DNA of 64,000 nt from an uncultured Prevotellaceae bacterium (GCA_949299545.1 CASGAM010000017.1:27611-91610); one strand, 5' to 3'; positions 24,450 through 33,566 are shown, numbered from the stretch's first letter. Numbers and translations are program-made. The notes: generated by a model from the letters alone, not told the origin.

Positions 24450-25046
24450 TTATTTCTCAGCAGAAGCGGCTGCGGCTCTTGCACCACGTGTCATCTTAAC
24501 CTGGCAAACCACAACATCCTTGCTTGTAACCAATTCCAAACCTTCAAAGCTCAATTCACCCACCTTGATGGTCTTACCCAATCCCAGGTTGGTAACATCG
24601 ATATTAAGACGTTCAGGTATCTCTGTGTAAACAGCCTTAACTTTCAGTTTGCGAACAGAAGCAGCCAAACGTCCACCGGCTTTCACACCTTCAGCCAAAC
24701 CATTCAGTTTGATAGGCACTTCCATCACGATAGGCTTCTGATCATTAACTTCATAGAAGTCAACATGCAGCACCTTGTCAGTTACAGGATGGAACTGGAT
24801 TTCTTTCAATACAGCTTTGTGAAGCTTGCCGTCAATATCCAGGTTTACACAATAAATGTCCGGTGAATAAATCAGATTGCGCAATTCGTCGTTAGTGGTA
24901 AGGAATGACACTGCAACAGGCAGACCATTCTCGCCTTTGGCTTCGCCATACAAGTTACAAGGAACACCATTGGCTTTGCGAATCTCGCGGGTTGCCTTCT
25001 TACCCGTTTCGGTTCTTACTGAACCTTTTACATTAATTTCTTTCAT
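24450..25046 (-). CDS. rplY: 50S ribosomal protein L25/general stress protein Ctc
   Basis: 5S rRNA-binding ribosomal protein of the longer Ctc type. The N-terminal L25 domain (residues 1-95; NVKGSVRTETGKKATREIRKANGVPCNLYG) is followed by the beta-rich C-terminal Ctc domain (about 96-185). The 198-aa length fits. Heads the rplY-pth-hslR operon and has a clear promoter at 25140-25171. It ends with an Ala-rich tail. Confidence 0.96.
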   Translation of the reverse strand: MKEINVKGSVRTETGKKATREIRKANGVPCNLYGEAKGENGLPVAVSFLTTNDELRNLIYSPDIYCVNLDIDGKLHKAVLKEIQFHPVTDKVLHVDFYEVNDQKPIVMEVPIKLNGLAEGVKAGGRLAASVRKLKVKAVYTEIPERLNIDVTNLGLGKTIKVGELSFEGLELVTSKDVVVCQVKMTRGARAAAASAEK

Positions 25047-25139
25047 GATTTGTTATTTTTGTGTTACTCTAAATTAAGTATCTGCTTAATTCGCCATCAC
25101 ACGATGCGAGCATCAAGTGCATGCCTTCAAAAAGCGGTG

Positions 25140-25171
25140 CAAAGGTACACACTTTTGCCTTAAAATGCAAA
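25140..25171 (-). promoter_or_regulatory. Promoter of the rplY-pth-hslR operon
   Basis: Minus strand: TTTG (25168-25171), a 20-base spacer, TACCTTTG (25140-25147). A near-consensus match, located in the gap after the PUR gene. Confidence 0.8.
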
Positions 25172-25184
25172 TATTGTCTTGGCT

Positions 25185-25526
25185 TTATTCAAAATCGAGA
25201 TCAATTTTAATTTCTTCGCTGTCTTCCGACGATTTCCTTGAAGGCAGCTCTCCCTGTTCATTTTGTATATAGCTGACTGCTTCCTGCATGCCGTTCATAA
25301 AATTCTCAAAATCCTCCCGGTACAAAAAGATTTTATGTTTTTCAAAATTTACAGAAGCCGTTTCCCCCTCTCCATTAAACACTTTCTTACTTTCCGTAAT
25401 CGCTAAAAACATTTCATCTTTACGGTTTTTCTTGACATCGATGTAATAAATGCGTTTTCCCGCTTTGATGGTTTTTGAGAAAACGATGTCTTTGTCTCCT
25501 TCGTTGTTTTTCTTCAACTCTTCCAT
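25185..25526 (-). CDS. PUR-family nucleic-acid-binding protein (DUF3276)
   Basis: Single PUR repeat protein of 113 aa, as in Bacteroidetes DUF3276 and Borrelia BpuR, which bind RNA and DNA. The beta-rich half (IVFSKTIKAGKRIYYIDVKKNRKDEMFLAITESKK, about residues 14-48) is followed by a helix-rich part (YREDFENFMNGMQEAVSYI) and an acidic end. Such proteins act as dimers. It stands alone, divergent from nusB. Its role here is unknown. Confidence 0.88.
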   Translation of the reverse strand: MEELKKNNEGDKDIVFSKTIKAGKRIYYIDVKKNRKDEMFLAITESKKVFNGEGETASVNFEKHKIFLYREDFENFMNGMQEAVSYIQNEQGELPSRKSSEDSEEIKIDLDFE

Positions 25527-25630
25527 TATGGCTTTGTTTTGTTAATATGAAAACTTCGCCAAAATTGATGATATTTTTTAAAACTTCCAAAAAAAAAGAT
25601 GAAAAGATTCTGTTTTCTACATAAATTGTG

Positions 25631-25638
25631 TATTTTTG
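25631..25638 (+). promoter_or_regulatory. -7 element upstream of nusB
   Basis: TATTTTTG, 30 bases before the nusB ATG, fits TAnnTTTG. The -33 half is weak. Confidence 0.5.
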
Positions 25639-25667
25639 TACCTTGAATAACGTATGTCCACAGAGTT

Positions 25668-26600
25668 ATGATTAATAGAGAAATCATCCGTTTAAAGATT
25701 GTTCAGATAACATACGCCTATTATCAGAATGAAGGCAAAAACATAGATACGGCAGAAAAAGAATTGTTTTTCAGTTTGGGTAAATCATACGACCTTTATA
25801 ATTACTTGTTGTTATTAATGGTAGAAATCAACCGAATAGCAACGCGAAGCGTAGAAACTGCAGAAAGCAGATATAAAAGAATTCATGAAGGTGAGCCCCC
25901 TAGCAGGAAGTTTATAGAAAACCGTTTTATTTTACAGTTAGAGTCCAACAAACAGTTATTGGAGTTTCAGGAAAACCAGAAAAAAGGCTGGGTCGACGAG
26001 GAAAGTTTCATACGCAGCCTCTATAAAGAGATAGAAGAAACAGACTATTATAAAGCATACATGCAGTCCGAAGAGTCTTCATACGCGCAAGACAGGGAAT
26101 TGTGGCGGAAAATTTATAAGAACATCATCTGCAACAACGAACGTATCGACAATATGTTGGAAGATATGAGCTTGTATTGGAATGACGATAAGGAAATCGT
26201 TGACACCTTCGTACTGAAAACCATCAAACGTTTTGAAGAAACTAACGGCGCAAACCAATCACTGTTGCCGGAGTTCAAGGACGAAGAAGATCGTGAGTTC
26301 GCACACCGCCTGTTCAGGAATGCGTTGCTGAACGCCGAATATTACCGCCGTCTCATCAGCAACCACACAAAAAACTGGGAATTCAACCGTATTGCAATGA
26401 TGGATCTGGTCATCATGCAAATTGCATTGGCCGAGATGCTGACGTTTCCGGACATTCCGGTCAACGTATCCTTGAACGAGTATGTAGAAATAGCCAAGCT
26501 TTACAGTACGCCCAAAAGCGGCGCTTATGTCAACGGCCTCTTAGACACCATTGCGAAAAAGCTGATGGAAGAAAAGAAAATCATTAAAAACCAAATCTAA
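25668..26600 (+). CDS. nusB: Transcription antitermination factor NusB (long form)
   Basis: NusB binds boxA RNA together with S10 and helps rRNA transcription resist termination. The family domain occupies the last 150 residues (EFAHRLFRNALLNAEYYRRLI ... RIAMMDLVIMQIALAEMLTFPDIPVNVSLNEYVEIAKLYSTPKSGAYVNGLLD). Residues 1-160 form a Bacteroidetes-type helical extension rather than the bare 140-aa E. coli form. First of a nusB-yajC-ybbR-coaE cluster that is typical for the order. Confidence 0.95.
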   Translation: MINREIIRLKIVQITYAYYQNEGKNIDTAEKELFFSLGKSYDLYNYLLLLMVEINRIATRSVETAESRYKRIHEGEPPSRKFIENRFILQLESNKQLLEFQENQKKGWVDEESFIRSLYKEIEETDYYKAYMQSEESSYAQDRELWRKIYKNIICNNERIDNMLEDMSLYWNDDKEIVDTFVLKTIKRFEETNGANQSLLPEFKDEEDREFAHRLFRNALLNAEYYRRLISNHTKNWEFNRIAMMDLVIMQIALAEMLTFPDIPVNVSLNEYVEIAKLYSTPKSGAYVNGLLDTIAKKLMEEKKIIKNQI

Positions 26601-26622
26601 AACATAACAAAAAGAATCTATT

Positions 26623-26943
26623 ATGAATGTACTGACAATTTTATTGCAAGCACAACAAGGCGGCAGCGGTATGTCAATGATTATCATGATGGTCGCTATT
26701 TTTGCGATTATGTATTTTTTCATGATTCGCCCGCAAAACAAAAAACAGAAAGAAATCCAAAACTTCAGGAACAGCATACAGCCCGGACAGGATGTTGTGA
26801 CAGCAGGTGGCATCTACGGCAAGGTCAAAGAAGTCAACGACGTGGATAACACACTGATGCTTGAAATCGCTTCCGGAGTGAAAATCAAAATTTCAAAGAA
26901 CTCTGTTTATGCCGGAGCGCCGACCGAAACGTCCGGAAAGTAA
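26623..26943 (+). CDS. yajC: Preprotein translocase subunit YajC
   Basis: Small membrane partner of SecDF. One transmembrane helix (MIIMMVAIFAIMYFFMIRPQNK, about residues 20-41) ends in the diagnostic IRPQNKKQKE motif; a soluble domain with DVVTAGGIYGKVKEV follows. 106 aa is standard. It lies 22 bases after nusB and is followed at 10 bases by the ybbR-like gene. Confidence 0.97.
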   Translation: MNVLTILLQAQQGGSGMSMIIMMVAIFAIMYFFMIRPQNKKQKEIQNFRNSIQPGQDVVTAGGIYGKVKEVNDVDNTLMLEIASGVKIKISKNSVYAGAPTETSGK

Positions 26944-26953
26944 ACGTTTCTGA

Positions 26954-27955
26954 ATGGATACGCTTAAATACCAGAAATATTTATTGAAGATCAGAAGTTT
27001 CCTTTTGAGCCAGAAGGCAAGGGAATTTCTGTTCTTTTTGTTTTTTATGCTCGTTTCTGCATCCTTCTGGCTTTTACAATCATTAAACGAAACATTCGAC
27101 ATCAATTTGAAAATGCCGGTGAGACTCACAGAGGTCCCCTCGTCCATTGTCATCACGTCGGATCTGCCGAAAACATTAGACATCACGGTACGCGACAAAG
27201 GCATCCTTTTGGTAAGATACCTCTATGGTTATGAGTTCACCCCGTTAACCGTAGATTACAGCAAGCTGGAAAATACCGATGTATCCGGCAGAGTCGTGGT
27301 CCCCATGGAAGACATCCAAAAGCGCATACAAGCACAATTATTGTCTTCAACGAAGCTGGTATCAGTACACCCTGATACCCTTGAGTTTTATTTTAACCGC
27401 GGTATAAAGAAGAAAGTACCTGTACATTTAGCCGGCGAAATAGAAACATCGCCCGAATACTATCTTGAGACGGTCCGATGTGAACCTGACTCGGTAATTG
27501 TCTATGCCCCGCTGAACATACTCGACACCATCACCTCGGTGCGGGTCATGCCATTGCATATTGAGGGACTTGAAGCCGACACAAAAATCAGAAAAGTGCT
27601 TCAACCTGTAAGAGGCGCGAAATTAGTACCCTCACAGGTAGAGATCGGATTAGGCGTAGACCTTTACACGGAAAAGTCATTAGAGGTTCCTATTGTAGGC
27701 ATTAATTTCCCGGCCAGCAAGAAGCTCCGCACTTTCCCGTCAAAGGTACAAGTACGTTTCCGCGTCGGCATGACACGTTTCAAAGAAATCGAAGCCGACG
27801 ATTTCATCATAGCAGTCTCATACGAGGAACTGATAGAAAACAAGCAGCCGCGCATAAAACTGCATTTGAAGTCCATGCCCGACGGTGTTTCGAATGTCCG
27901 CCTGCAACCGGAAGAAGTAGATTACCTGATAGAACAAATCTCTGATGAAGAATAA
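26954..27955 (+). CDS. YbbR-like domain protein
   Basis: Membrane-anchored protein of 333 aa. One N-terminal helix (EFLFFLFFMLVSASFWLLQSL, about residues 25-45) precedes at least three YbbR-type beta domains facing outward (VRLTEVPSSIVI; KVPVHLAGEIETSPEYYL; LEVPIVGINFPASKKLRTFP). In Firmicutes the homologue CdaR regulates a cyclic-di-AMP synthase. No such gene is adjacent here, so that role cannot be assumed. It overlaps coaE by 11 bases. Confidence 0.88.
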   Translation: MDTLKYQKYLLKIRSFLLSQKAREFLFFLFFMLVSASFWLLQSLNETFDINLKMPVRLTEVPSSIVITSDLPKTLDITVRDKGILLVRYLYGYEFTPLTVDYSKLENTDVSGRVVVPMEDIQKRIQAQLLSSTKLVSVHPDTLEFYFNRGIKKKVPVHLAGEIETSPEYYLETVRCEPDSVIVYAPLNILDTITSVRVMPLHIEGLEADTKIRKVLQPVRGAKLVPSQVEIGLGVDLYTEKSLEVPIVGINFPASKKLRTFPSKVQVRFRVGMTRFKEIEADDFIIAVSYEELIENKQPRIKLHLKSMPDGVSNVRLQPEEVDYLIEQISDEE

Positions 27956-28541
27956 CCAAATAGCCGTTGGACTAACGGGCGGCATCGGAAGCGGCAAGTC
28001 GTTTGTCGCCAACCTGCTGGAGCAAGAGGGCTATCCCGTGTACTACACCGACAAGGAAGCACGACGGTTGATGAACGAGTCGCGCGAGATACATGACAGC
28101 CTGTCCGCCTTAGTCGGAAAAGACGCTTATCTGCCGGACGGCCATCTCAACAAAAACAGAATGTCTGCATTTGTCTTTGCCGACAAATCCAATGCGGAAC
28201 GCGTTAACAGAATCGTACATCCCGTTGTCCGCGACGATTTCAAGCATTGGGTTTCCTCCCACGCCGAGCCGCTGCTGTTCATGGAATGTGCAATCCTTTA
28301 CGAATCCGGCTTCAATGACCTCGTACAGCGTGTAGTAGCCGTGACCGCTCCCGATGCCGTCAGACTCAAACGGGTAACGGACAGAGACCAATGTACAGAA
28401 GAACAAGCCGCCGCAAGGATGCGATTGCAAATGTCAACCGAAGAATTGTGCCGACGGGCGGATTTTGTCATCGTCAACGACGGGCAACAAGACGTAGCGG
28501 CCGCCATAAACGGAATTATAAAGGCACTGTCTTTACCATAG
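27945..28541 (+). CDS. coaE: Dephospho-CoA kinase
   Basis: Last enzyme of coenzyme A synthesis; phosphorylates the ribose 3' position of dephospho-CoA. P-loop GLTGGIGSGKSFVANLL (residues 9-25), a DKEARRLMNE segment and the lid-domain RMRLQMSTEELCRRADFVIVNDG near the C terminus. 198 aa is standard. The start codon lies within the 3' end of the ybbR-like gene, which suggests translational coupling. Confidence 0.96.
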   Translation: MKNNQIAVGLTGGIGSGKSFVANLLEQEGYPVYYTDKEARRLMNESREIHDSLSALVGKDAYLPDGHLNKNRMSAFVFADKSNAERVNRIVHPVVRDDFKHWVSSHAEPLLFMECAILYESGFNDLVQRVVAVTAPDAVRLKRVTDRDQCTEEQAAARMRLQMSTEELCRRADFVIVNDGQQDVAAAINGIIKALSLP

Positions 28542-28669
28542 TCCGGCCGGCAGGACCTGACAAAAAACAGACGTCCTCTGCCGGCATAACCAAACCGGTC
28601 ATCCTCCCGTTTTACCATACAGAATCCATTTACCCCCATCCCAGCTTAAGTTTTTTTTAGACAAATGTA

Positions 28670-28700
28670 TTGGCGGAACGCCCTCGATGGTTTATCTTTG
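28670..28700 (+). promoter_or_regulatory. Promoter of the DUF5606 gene
   Basis: TTG (28670-28672), a 20-base spacer, TATCTTTG (28693-28700), 31 bases before the ATG. A good match to the Bacteroides consensus. Confidence 0.75.
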
Positions 28701-28731
28701 TAACTCGTTTTAATCAAATGTAGAAAATAAA

Positions 28732-29178
28732 ATGTTAGAGACAATTTTGGCTATTCCCGGCAAGCCCGGCCTATACAAATTAGTGTCACGCGGTAACAGA
28801 ATGTTAATAGTAGAACCCATAGAAGGCCCTAAAAGAAAAATGCCGGTATTTGAAAGCGACAAAGTAATCTCACTGGCTGACATCGCCATGTACACCGACG
28901 ATGAAGAAGTGCCTTTGCGACAAGTATTGGAATCACTCAAGGAAGTTGCCGGCGGAAAAGAAGTCGACTTCGACTTCAAAAAGGCTTCACGCGAAGAGTT
29001 GGGCGACTTTTTTGCAAAAGTGTTGCCTAATTACGACCGGGAACGAGTGTACCCAACGGATATAAAGAAACTGCTCTCATGGTACAACATACTGGTGAAA
29101 GCCGGCCTTGACGACTTTAAGGAAACGCTTGCACCGACCAAAGGGGACAACATCGACGACCGTACTACCACGGCTTAA
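28732..29178 (+). CDS. DUF5606 family protein
   Basis: A 148-aa conserved Bacteroidetes protein of unknown function. The N-terminal half (ETILAIPGKPGLYKLVSRGNRMLIVEPI ...) is SH3-like and strand-rich. The C-terminal half contains KKASREELGDFFAKVLPNYDRERVYPTDIKKLLSWYNILV (about 83-122), a helical part with a DNA/RNA-binding look. It has its own promoter and terminator, so it is monocistronic. No enzyme motif is seen. Confidence 0.85.
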   Translation: MLETILAIPGKPGLYKLVSRGNRMLIVEPIEGPKRKMPVFESDKVISLADIAMYTDDEEVPLRQVLESLKEVAGGKEVDFDFKKASREELGDFFAKVLPNYDRERVYPTDIKKLLSWYNILVKAGLDDFKETLAPTKGDNIDDRTTTA

Positions 29179-29262
29179 ACAAGCAGGACATCTTTCAGCC
29201 GCCATCATTTAAACCGGCTGCTGCGATAAAACCCAAACAGATTTTCAAACAAGCAAAAGCAT

Positions 29263-29297
29263 ATCCGGCATGTTCGCAAGAAGTGCCGGATTTTTTA
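29263..29297 (+). terminator. Terminator of the DUF5606 gene
   Basis: Stem ATCCGGCA/TGCCGGAT with a 13-base loop, followed by six T. Confidence 0.9.
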
Positions 29298-29333
29298 TGC
29301 CTTACTGTCATCTGTTATCCCCTACACCTTCAT

Positions 29334-29480
29334 TCAACAAACAACCCGCTCTCTCTGATGACCTCCACATAAATTGTACCATGAAATGTTTTCTTGAAGA
29401 ATCCACATCTCACAGGTCAGACCATATTCGCTGAATTCCTTCCCGTTATCGTTAAACTTCTTAAAAATCTCGGTATTCAT
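29334..29480 (-). CDS. Possible 48-aa protein of unknown function
   Basis: An ATG-initiated frame on the minus strand (start MNTEIFKKFNDNGKEF, end GGHQRERVVC) in the gap before the DUF1593 gene. Its composition (EYGLTCEMWILQENISWYNL) looks protein-like and it may be a fragment of a larger lost gene. No matching promoter or relative is apparent, so it may be chance. Confidence 0.25.
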   Translation of the reverse strand: MNTEIFKKFNDNGKEFSEYGLTCEMWILQENISWYNLCGGHQRERVVC

Positions 29481-29561
29481 TATATTTACGCCAGAAAACA
29501 GAAAGTATATAAAGATTATCGGCCATAAATTTGCATCATTCATTTTAAATATCCAAGTATT

Positions 29562-30977
29562 ATGAAAAAACAAATCATCTCTCTGTTCATGTCGGCCCTT
29601 ATACCACTATCGGCACAGACGGCATCAGCAGAAAACAACTGCCTGAAACCGCGACTCGTCGTAATAACCGACATTGCACCGGCCAACGTCGAACCTGACG
29701 ACATGGAGTCGATGGTCAGACTGCTTTCCCATGCCGACCTGTTTGAAATAGAAGCCATCATTACCAGCAGCGGCTGGAACAGCAGCGGCCGGAAATACCC
29801 CGAAGAATGGACAAAATACCTGAAGAAAGCCATAGACGCGTATGAAAAAGACCTGCCCAACCTCATGCGGCGCTCCGGACAGGTTTCATTCATGAATATA
29901 AAAAAAGAATCCGCCAAACAGAAGACAGGCTATTGGCCAAGCGCCGACTATCTGCGCAGCAGATGCATGATGGGGAGTTTAGACTTCGGACACCGGCAAC
30001 TGAGCGCTTCCAACAACTCTCCGGGCAGCGACTTCATCATCAGCCTCGCCGACGAGAAAGACAAACGTCCGCTGTTCGTTGCCATCTGGGGCGGAGGGAA
30101 CACCCTGGCACAAGCCATCTGGAAAGTGCGGGAAGAAAGAGGCGAAGAAGGCGTCGAGAAGTTTCTTGCGAAAATATACGCCTATGCCATAACCGATCAG
30201 GATGTGCCATGGGGAGAACGGAAACAATACAAGAAAAGCTCACATTACTGGATGCGTAAGGAATTCGGGGAGAAGCTGCATTTCATCTGGGACGAAAGTG
30301 CATGGCTGTCACAAAACAGTCTCGGCGCAAGCAACTGGAGTGAATACGCCAAACATATTCAGGGACACGGCCATCTCGGAGCCATCTACCCCAAAAACAA
30401 ATATGGCGTGGAAGGTGATACACCTTCATTTCTCCATATCTTTCCCAACGGTCTGAACGACCCGACGGAACCCGGACAAATCGGCTGGGGCGGCTATTTC
30501 GTTTGGAGCAAGACACTTGACGGCGAAACCTCATGCTACACGAACACCGACAAACCCATCAAAAAGATTTCACAACAATACGAAAAATACTTCTACGATG
30601 CCGCTTTCAACAACTTTGCCGCTCGCATGGACTGGGCTGCAAACGGCCAAGGCAACCGCAATCCCATAGCCATCGTCAACGGCAAGAAAGGACGCGACGC
30701 CATACATATCAAGGCCAAATCCGGCAAAACGGTCCGCCTCGATGCCGGAAAATCGTACGACCCTGACAACGACAGTCTGTCATTCAAATGGTGGTACCTG
30801 CCCGAAGCCGGTTCTTTTAAGGGAACCATCGACATTCCCAATGCCGGAAATCCGGTAACGGACATCACCATACCCGACTCGGCAAAAGGCTGCACCATCC
30901 ATATCATCTGCGAAGTGACCGACAACGGCGCCCACAACCTGAAAAGCTACAGAAGAGTCATTATCGACATCCAATAA
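29562..30977 (+). CDS. Secreted DUF1593 protein (nucleoside hydrolase-like, Sde182 type)
   Basis: Exported 471-aa protein with a signal peptide (MKKQIISLFMSALIPLSAQTASA). The main domain (about residues 28-350) has a nucleoside-hydrolase-like fold; the start RLVVITDIAPANVEPDDMESMVRLL holds the Asp cluster expected to bind metal. A C-terminal beta-sandwich (about 375-471; KAKSGKTVRLDAGKSYDPDNDSLSFKWWYLPEAG) matches the Sde182 tail, once described as cellulose-binding. A sugar or glycan substrate is likely but unproven. A -7 element TAAATTTG lies at 29526-29533. Flanked by terminators; no Sus-type transport genes adjoin it. Confidence 0.85.
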   Translation: MKKQIISLFMSALIPLSAQTASAENNCLKPRLVVITDIAPANVEPDDMESMVRLLSHADLFEIEAIITSSGWNSSGRKYPEEWTKYLKKAIDAYEKDLPNLMRRSGQVSFMNIKKESAKQKTGYWPSADYLRSRCMMGSLDFGHRQLSASNNSPGSDFIISLADEKDKRPLFVAIWGGGNTLAQAIWKVREERGEEGVEKFLAKIYAYAITDQDVPWGERKQYKKSSHYWMRKEFGEKLHFIWDESAWLSQNSLGASNWSEYAKHIQGHGHLGAIYPKNKYGVEGDTPSFLHIFPNGLNDPTEPGQIGWGGYFVWSKTLDGETSCYTNTDKPIKKISQQYEKYFYDAAFNNFAARMDWAANGQGNRNPIAIVNGKKGRDAIHIKAKSGKTVRLDAGKSYDPDNDSLSFKWWYLPEAGSFKGTIDIPNAGNPVTDITIPDSAKGCTIHIICEVTDNGAHNLKSYRRVIIDIQ

Positions 30978-31018
30978 CGGCCAACCGTTCCGTTAGTTTT
31001 TAGTTTCACTATAAAAAC

Positions 31019-31052
31019 TCAGGGAGATGCATCCTCAGATACATCTCCCTGA
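31019..31052. terminator. Bidirectional terminator between the DUF1593 and outer-membrane genes
   Basis: An 11-bp perfect stem (TCAGGGAGATG/CATCTCCCTGA, 12-base loop) between two converging genes. T-rich on both sides. Confidence 0.85.
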
Positions 31053-31103
31053 TTGTCTTTCATGCGGCCCAAAGCCATTAACCGACTTCGTCAGCAGGGG
31101 GCA

Positions 31104-31580
31104 TCAGAAGTAGAAGCCCAAACCTAATTTCAAGCCCACCTTGCTCCCGTCGGCGAAGTCATTCAGGCTGATGTTGTAATACAACGCCGGCTCTATCGTG
31201 ATGAATCGGTTGATGAAAAAGGCGTAACCCACCTCAGGACAGAAGTGCAGGTTATTGATGCTCTTCGTGATGTGTTCATACTGCAGACCCACGCCGACAT
31301 ATACACCGTTCTGCGTAAAGTAATAGCGTCCGCCAAGGCCTACCGCCACGTTGTCGCTGTAGCGTGTATGGTCGAAACCGAACTTACCATAAAACATCCA
31401 GCTTTGCTCCACAAAATAACCGCCCGTGATGCCCAGGCCCAACGTAAACTTCTCACCGGCGCCGTAAGACAGTCCCAGACCGGTCGCGGAAGCTGACACA
31501 TAAGACGTTCCACGCTCAAACTGGGCATGCGCCCCCAGCGTCATGACACACAACAACAAAGAAACAATGATCTTTTTCAT
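31104..31580 (-). CDS. Small outer-membrane beta-barrel protein
   Basis: 158-aa protein with a signal peptide (MKKIIVSLLLCVMTLGAHAQ). It is followed by about eight alternating amphipathic strands with Gly and aromatics (LGLSYGAGEKFTLGLGITGGYFV, MFYGKFGFDHTRY, VGLGGRYYFTQNGVYVGVGLQYEH) and ends in Phe (LKLGLGFYF), as outer-membrane barrels do. The upstream 35 codons of open frame are ignored, since the ATG at 31580 begins the signal peptide. Downstream of cstA in the same direction. Confidence 0.85.
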   Translation of the reverse strand: MKKIIVSLLLCVMTLGAHAQFERGTSYVSASATGLGLSYGAGEKFTLGLGITGGYFVEQSWMFYGKFGFDHTRYSDNVAVGLGGRYYFTQNGVYVGVGLQYEHITKSINNLHFCPEVGYAFFINRFITIEPALYYNISLNDFADGSKVGLKLGLGFYF

Positions 31581-31602
31581 AAAAACAATACTATTTTTAA
31601 TG

Positions 31603-31827
31603 TTATACTTTCCCCTCAGGCCCCGGCCCTTTGCCGGAACTTTCCCTTTTCTCCTTATACCAATATACCCACCACAAGGCGGCAATTATCAGCACGTTCA
31701 CCACGATGGTCCAGAAAATGCGCGTCGGACTCGCGTCCGTCTGCGGGATGAGCCACACATACATGATGGCCGAGTAAGCCGCCAGAACCGACGGCATCAT
31801 GACCGATTTGCGTATCTTTCTTCTCAT
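31603..31827 (-). CDS. Small membrane protein downstream of CstA
   Basis: 74-aa protein with two transmembrane helices (SVLAAYSAIMYVWLI, about residues 13-27, and RIFWTIVVNVLIIAALWWVYWY, about 36-57), a basic N terminus and a charged C-terminal tail. Its ATG overlaps the cstA TGA as ATGA, so it is translationally coupled. Enterobacteria also encode a small protein (YbdD/YjiX) after cstA-type genes. I see no clear sequence match, but a helper of the transporter is likely. Confidence 0.65.
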   Translation of the reverse strand: MRRKIRKSVMMPSVLAAYSAIMYVWLIPQTDASPTRIFWTIVVNVLIIAALWWVYWYKEKRESSGKGPGPEGKV

Positions 31828-33266
31828 AATCCCTTATTGGCTTTTGACTTGCGGAGCCACACGACAAACATCACAAGCAGCGCCAGCGCAACCACCACAC
31901 CGATGGAGCAGCCCCACGCCTCGGGCAACCTGAAGCCCTCGGGCGCCACCAGAATATAAGTGGTGCAGACACTGGTCATGAACATGGCCGGCACCAAGGT
32001 CAGGTAGAAGTTCTTCTGCTGCCGCGCCAGCCATACCGTCACAGCCCACAGCGTAAAGATAGACAAAGTTTGGTTAAACCAGGCAAAGTAACGCCATAAA
32101 ATATCAAAATTCACATTCATCAACACGGCCGCAATCACGAAAAGCGGCAATGAAATGGACAAACGGCGCCAGAGTTTGTCCTGCTTGTAGTGCAAGAAGT
32201 CCGAAGCAATCAGGCGTGCACTACGGAAAGCCGTGTCACCCGACGTGATGGGAGCTGCCACCACTCCGAGAATGGCCAGCACGGCGCCGACCGTTCCCAA
32301 CCAGTCATTGCAGATGGCGTTGACGATAACGGCCGGGTTACTGTTGCCCGTCGGTGACATCAGTTCCACAAGGCGCTCATAGCTGCCGGCATACTTGATG
32401 GCCGCAGCCGCCCATATCATGGCCACAACGCCCTCCGTAATCATGGCGCCATAGAACACCCGGCGACCCAACTTCTCATTCTTCATGCAACGGGCCATCA
32501 TCGGGCTCTGCGTGGCATGGAAACCGCTGATGGCACCACACGCGATGGTGATGAACATCATCGGGAAGATGGACAGCGACTTGTTCGGATGATGGTTCGT
32601 GAAAGCCGAGGTAATCTCAGGCATCCAGCCGTCATTGGCAAAGATGCCATACAGCACGCCGACGGCCATGAACAGCAACGCCACGCCGAAAACGGGATAG
32701 ATACGCCCTATCAGCGCATCGATGGGCAACAGAGTAGCCAGGATGTAATAAACAAAGATGATGATGCTCCAGAACAACGGCGAACCCAGCAGGCCCACAC
32801 CGTCACCCATCGTTGCCAACAAACCGGCCGGCGTCGTCACAAACACCGTTCCGACCAGAATCATCAGCACCAACGAAAAAATACGCATCACCAAACGGAC
32901 GCCCGACCCCAGCTCGTCGCCCACCAGCTCCGGCAGGCTCGCCCCGTTCTTGCGCAGGGAAATCATGCCCGACAGATAGTCATGCACGGCGCCCCCGAAG
33001 ATGCAGCCAAAGACAATCCACAGATAAGCCGCCGGCCCATAGAGGATACCCAGTATGGCACCGAAGATTGGTCCCGTCCCGGCAATATTGAGGAACTGAA
33101 TCAAATAAACTTTCCACGTCGGCATCGGGATATAGTCCACCCCGTCCTGCATCGTGTAACACGGCGTCTTGCGCGAAGCATCCACGCCGAAAACCTTTTC
33201 TACAATGGCCCCGTAAACGACATAACCCAACACGAGCAATATCAGGGCTCCACAAAATGTGATCAT
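31824..33266 (-). CDS. cstA: Carbon starvation protein CstA (peptide/pyruvate transporter)
   Basis: Inner-membrane transporter of 480 aa with about 13 helices. CstA imports pyruvate or peptides in enterobacteria during carbon limitation. Signatures: VYLIQFLNIAGTGPIFGAILGILYGPAA (about residues 52-79) and GAISGFHATQSPMMARCMKNE (about 236-256). It is the short form without the long C-terminal part of E. coli CstA (about 700 aa), usual for Bacteroidetes. Followed by coupled small membrane and outer-membrane genes. Confidence 0.95.
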   Translation of the reverse strand: MITFCGALILLVLGYVVYGAIVEKVFGVDASRKTPCYTMQDGVDYIPMPTWKVYLIQFLNIAGTGPIFGAILGILYGPAAYLWIVFGCIFGGAVHDYLSGMISLRKNGASLPELVGDELGSGVRLVMRIFSLVLMILVGTVFVTTPAGLLATMGDGVGLLGSPLFWSIIIFVYYILATLLPIDALIGRIYPVFGVALLFMAVGVLYGIFANDGWMPEITSAFTNHHPNKSLSIFPMMFITIACGAISGFHATQSPMMARCMKNEKLGRRVFYGAMITEGVVAMIWAAAAIKYAGSYERLVELMSPTGNSNPAVIVNAICNDWLGTVGAVLAILGVVAAPITSGDTAFRSARLIASDFLHYKQDKLWRRLSISLPLFVIAAVLMNVNFDILWRYFAWFNQTLSIFTLWAVTVWLARQQKNFYLTLVPAMFMTSVCTTYILVAPEGFRLPEAWGCSIGVVVALALLVMFVVWLRKSKANKGL

Positions 33267-33295
33267 TTTACCATATATTTATTTAAAATATCGTG

Positions 33296-33326
33296 CAAAA
33301 TTAACGATTTATCATCAGACTGCCAA
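33296..33326 (-). promoter_or_regulatory. Promoter of cstA
   Basis: Minus strand: TTG (33324-33326), a 20-base spacer, TAATTTTG (33296-33303), 30 bases before the cstA ATG. Confidence 0.75.
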
Positions 33327-33422
33327 TTATCTGTGGTAAAAGTAAAAATTTTCGAGCTGCTTGCTTTCATTTTTTACCATCAACAGTCCGGCCGGAATTT
33401 TGAAGCGCTCGCAGCAAAATTT

Positions 33423-33477
33423 GCGACCTGTCGCTTCTACAACACGACCTGTCGCTGTCCGGATAGCGACAGGTCGC
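33423..33477. repeat. Dispersed repeat copy B: three GCGACCTGTCGC units
   Basis: Units start at 33423, 33444 and 33466 (spacing 21 and 22 bp): GCGACCTGTCGC, ACGACCTGTCGC and GCGACAGGTCGC. The left 33 bases are identical to the reverse complement of 10197-10229. The third unit differs in spacing from copy A. Located between the cstA promoter and the LRR lipoprotein gene. Confidence 0.85.
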
Positions 33478-33566
33478 AATTTCAGGGCAATCCGTCAATT
33501 TGTTAACACACTGATTTAAAACAAGATAAGAAAATCCATCCAAACGTTTTTTTAACCAAAACACAA

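Noticed and set aside
32517-33506. 329-codon plus-strand frame opposite cstA
   Set aside because: It is rich in His, Gln and Arg, as expected for the antisense of a membrane protein gene, and cstA has family motifs throughout.
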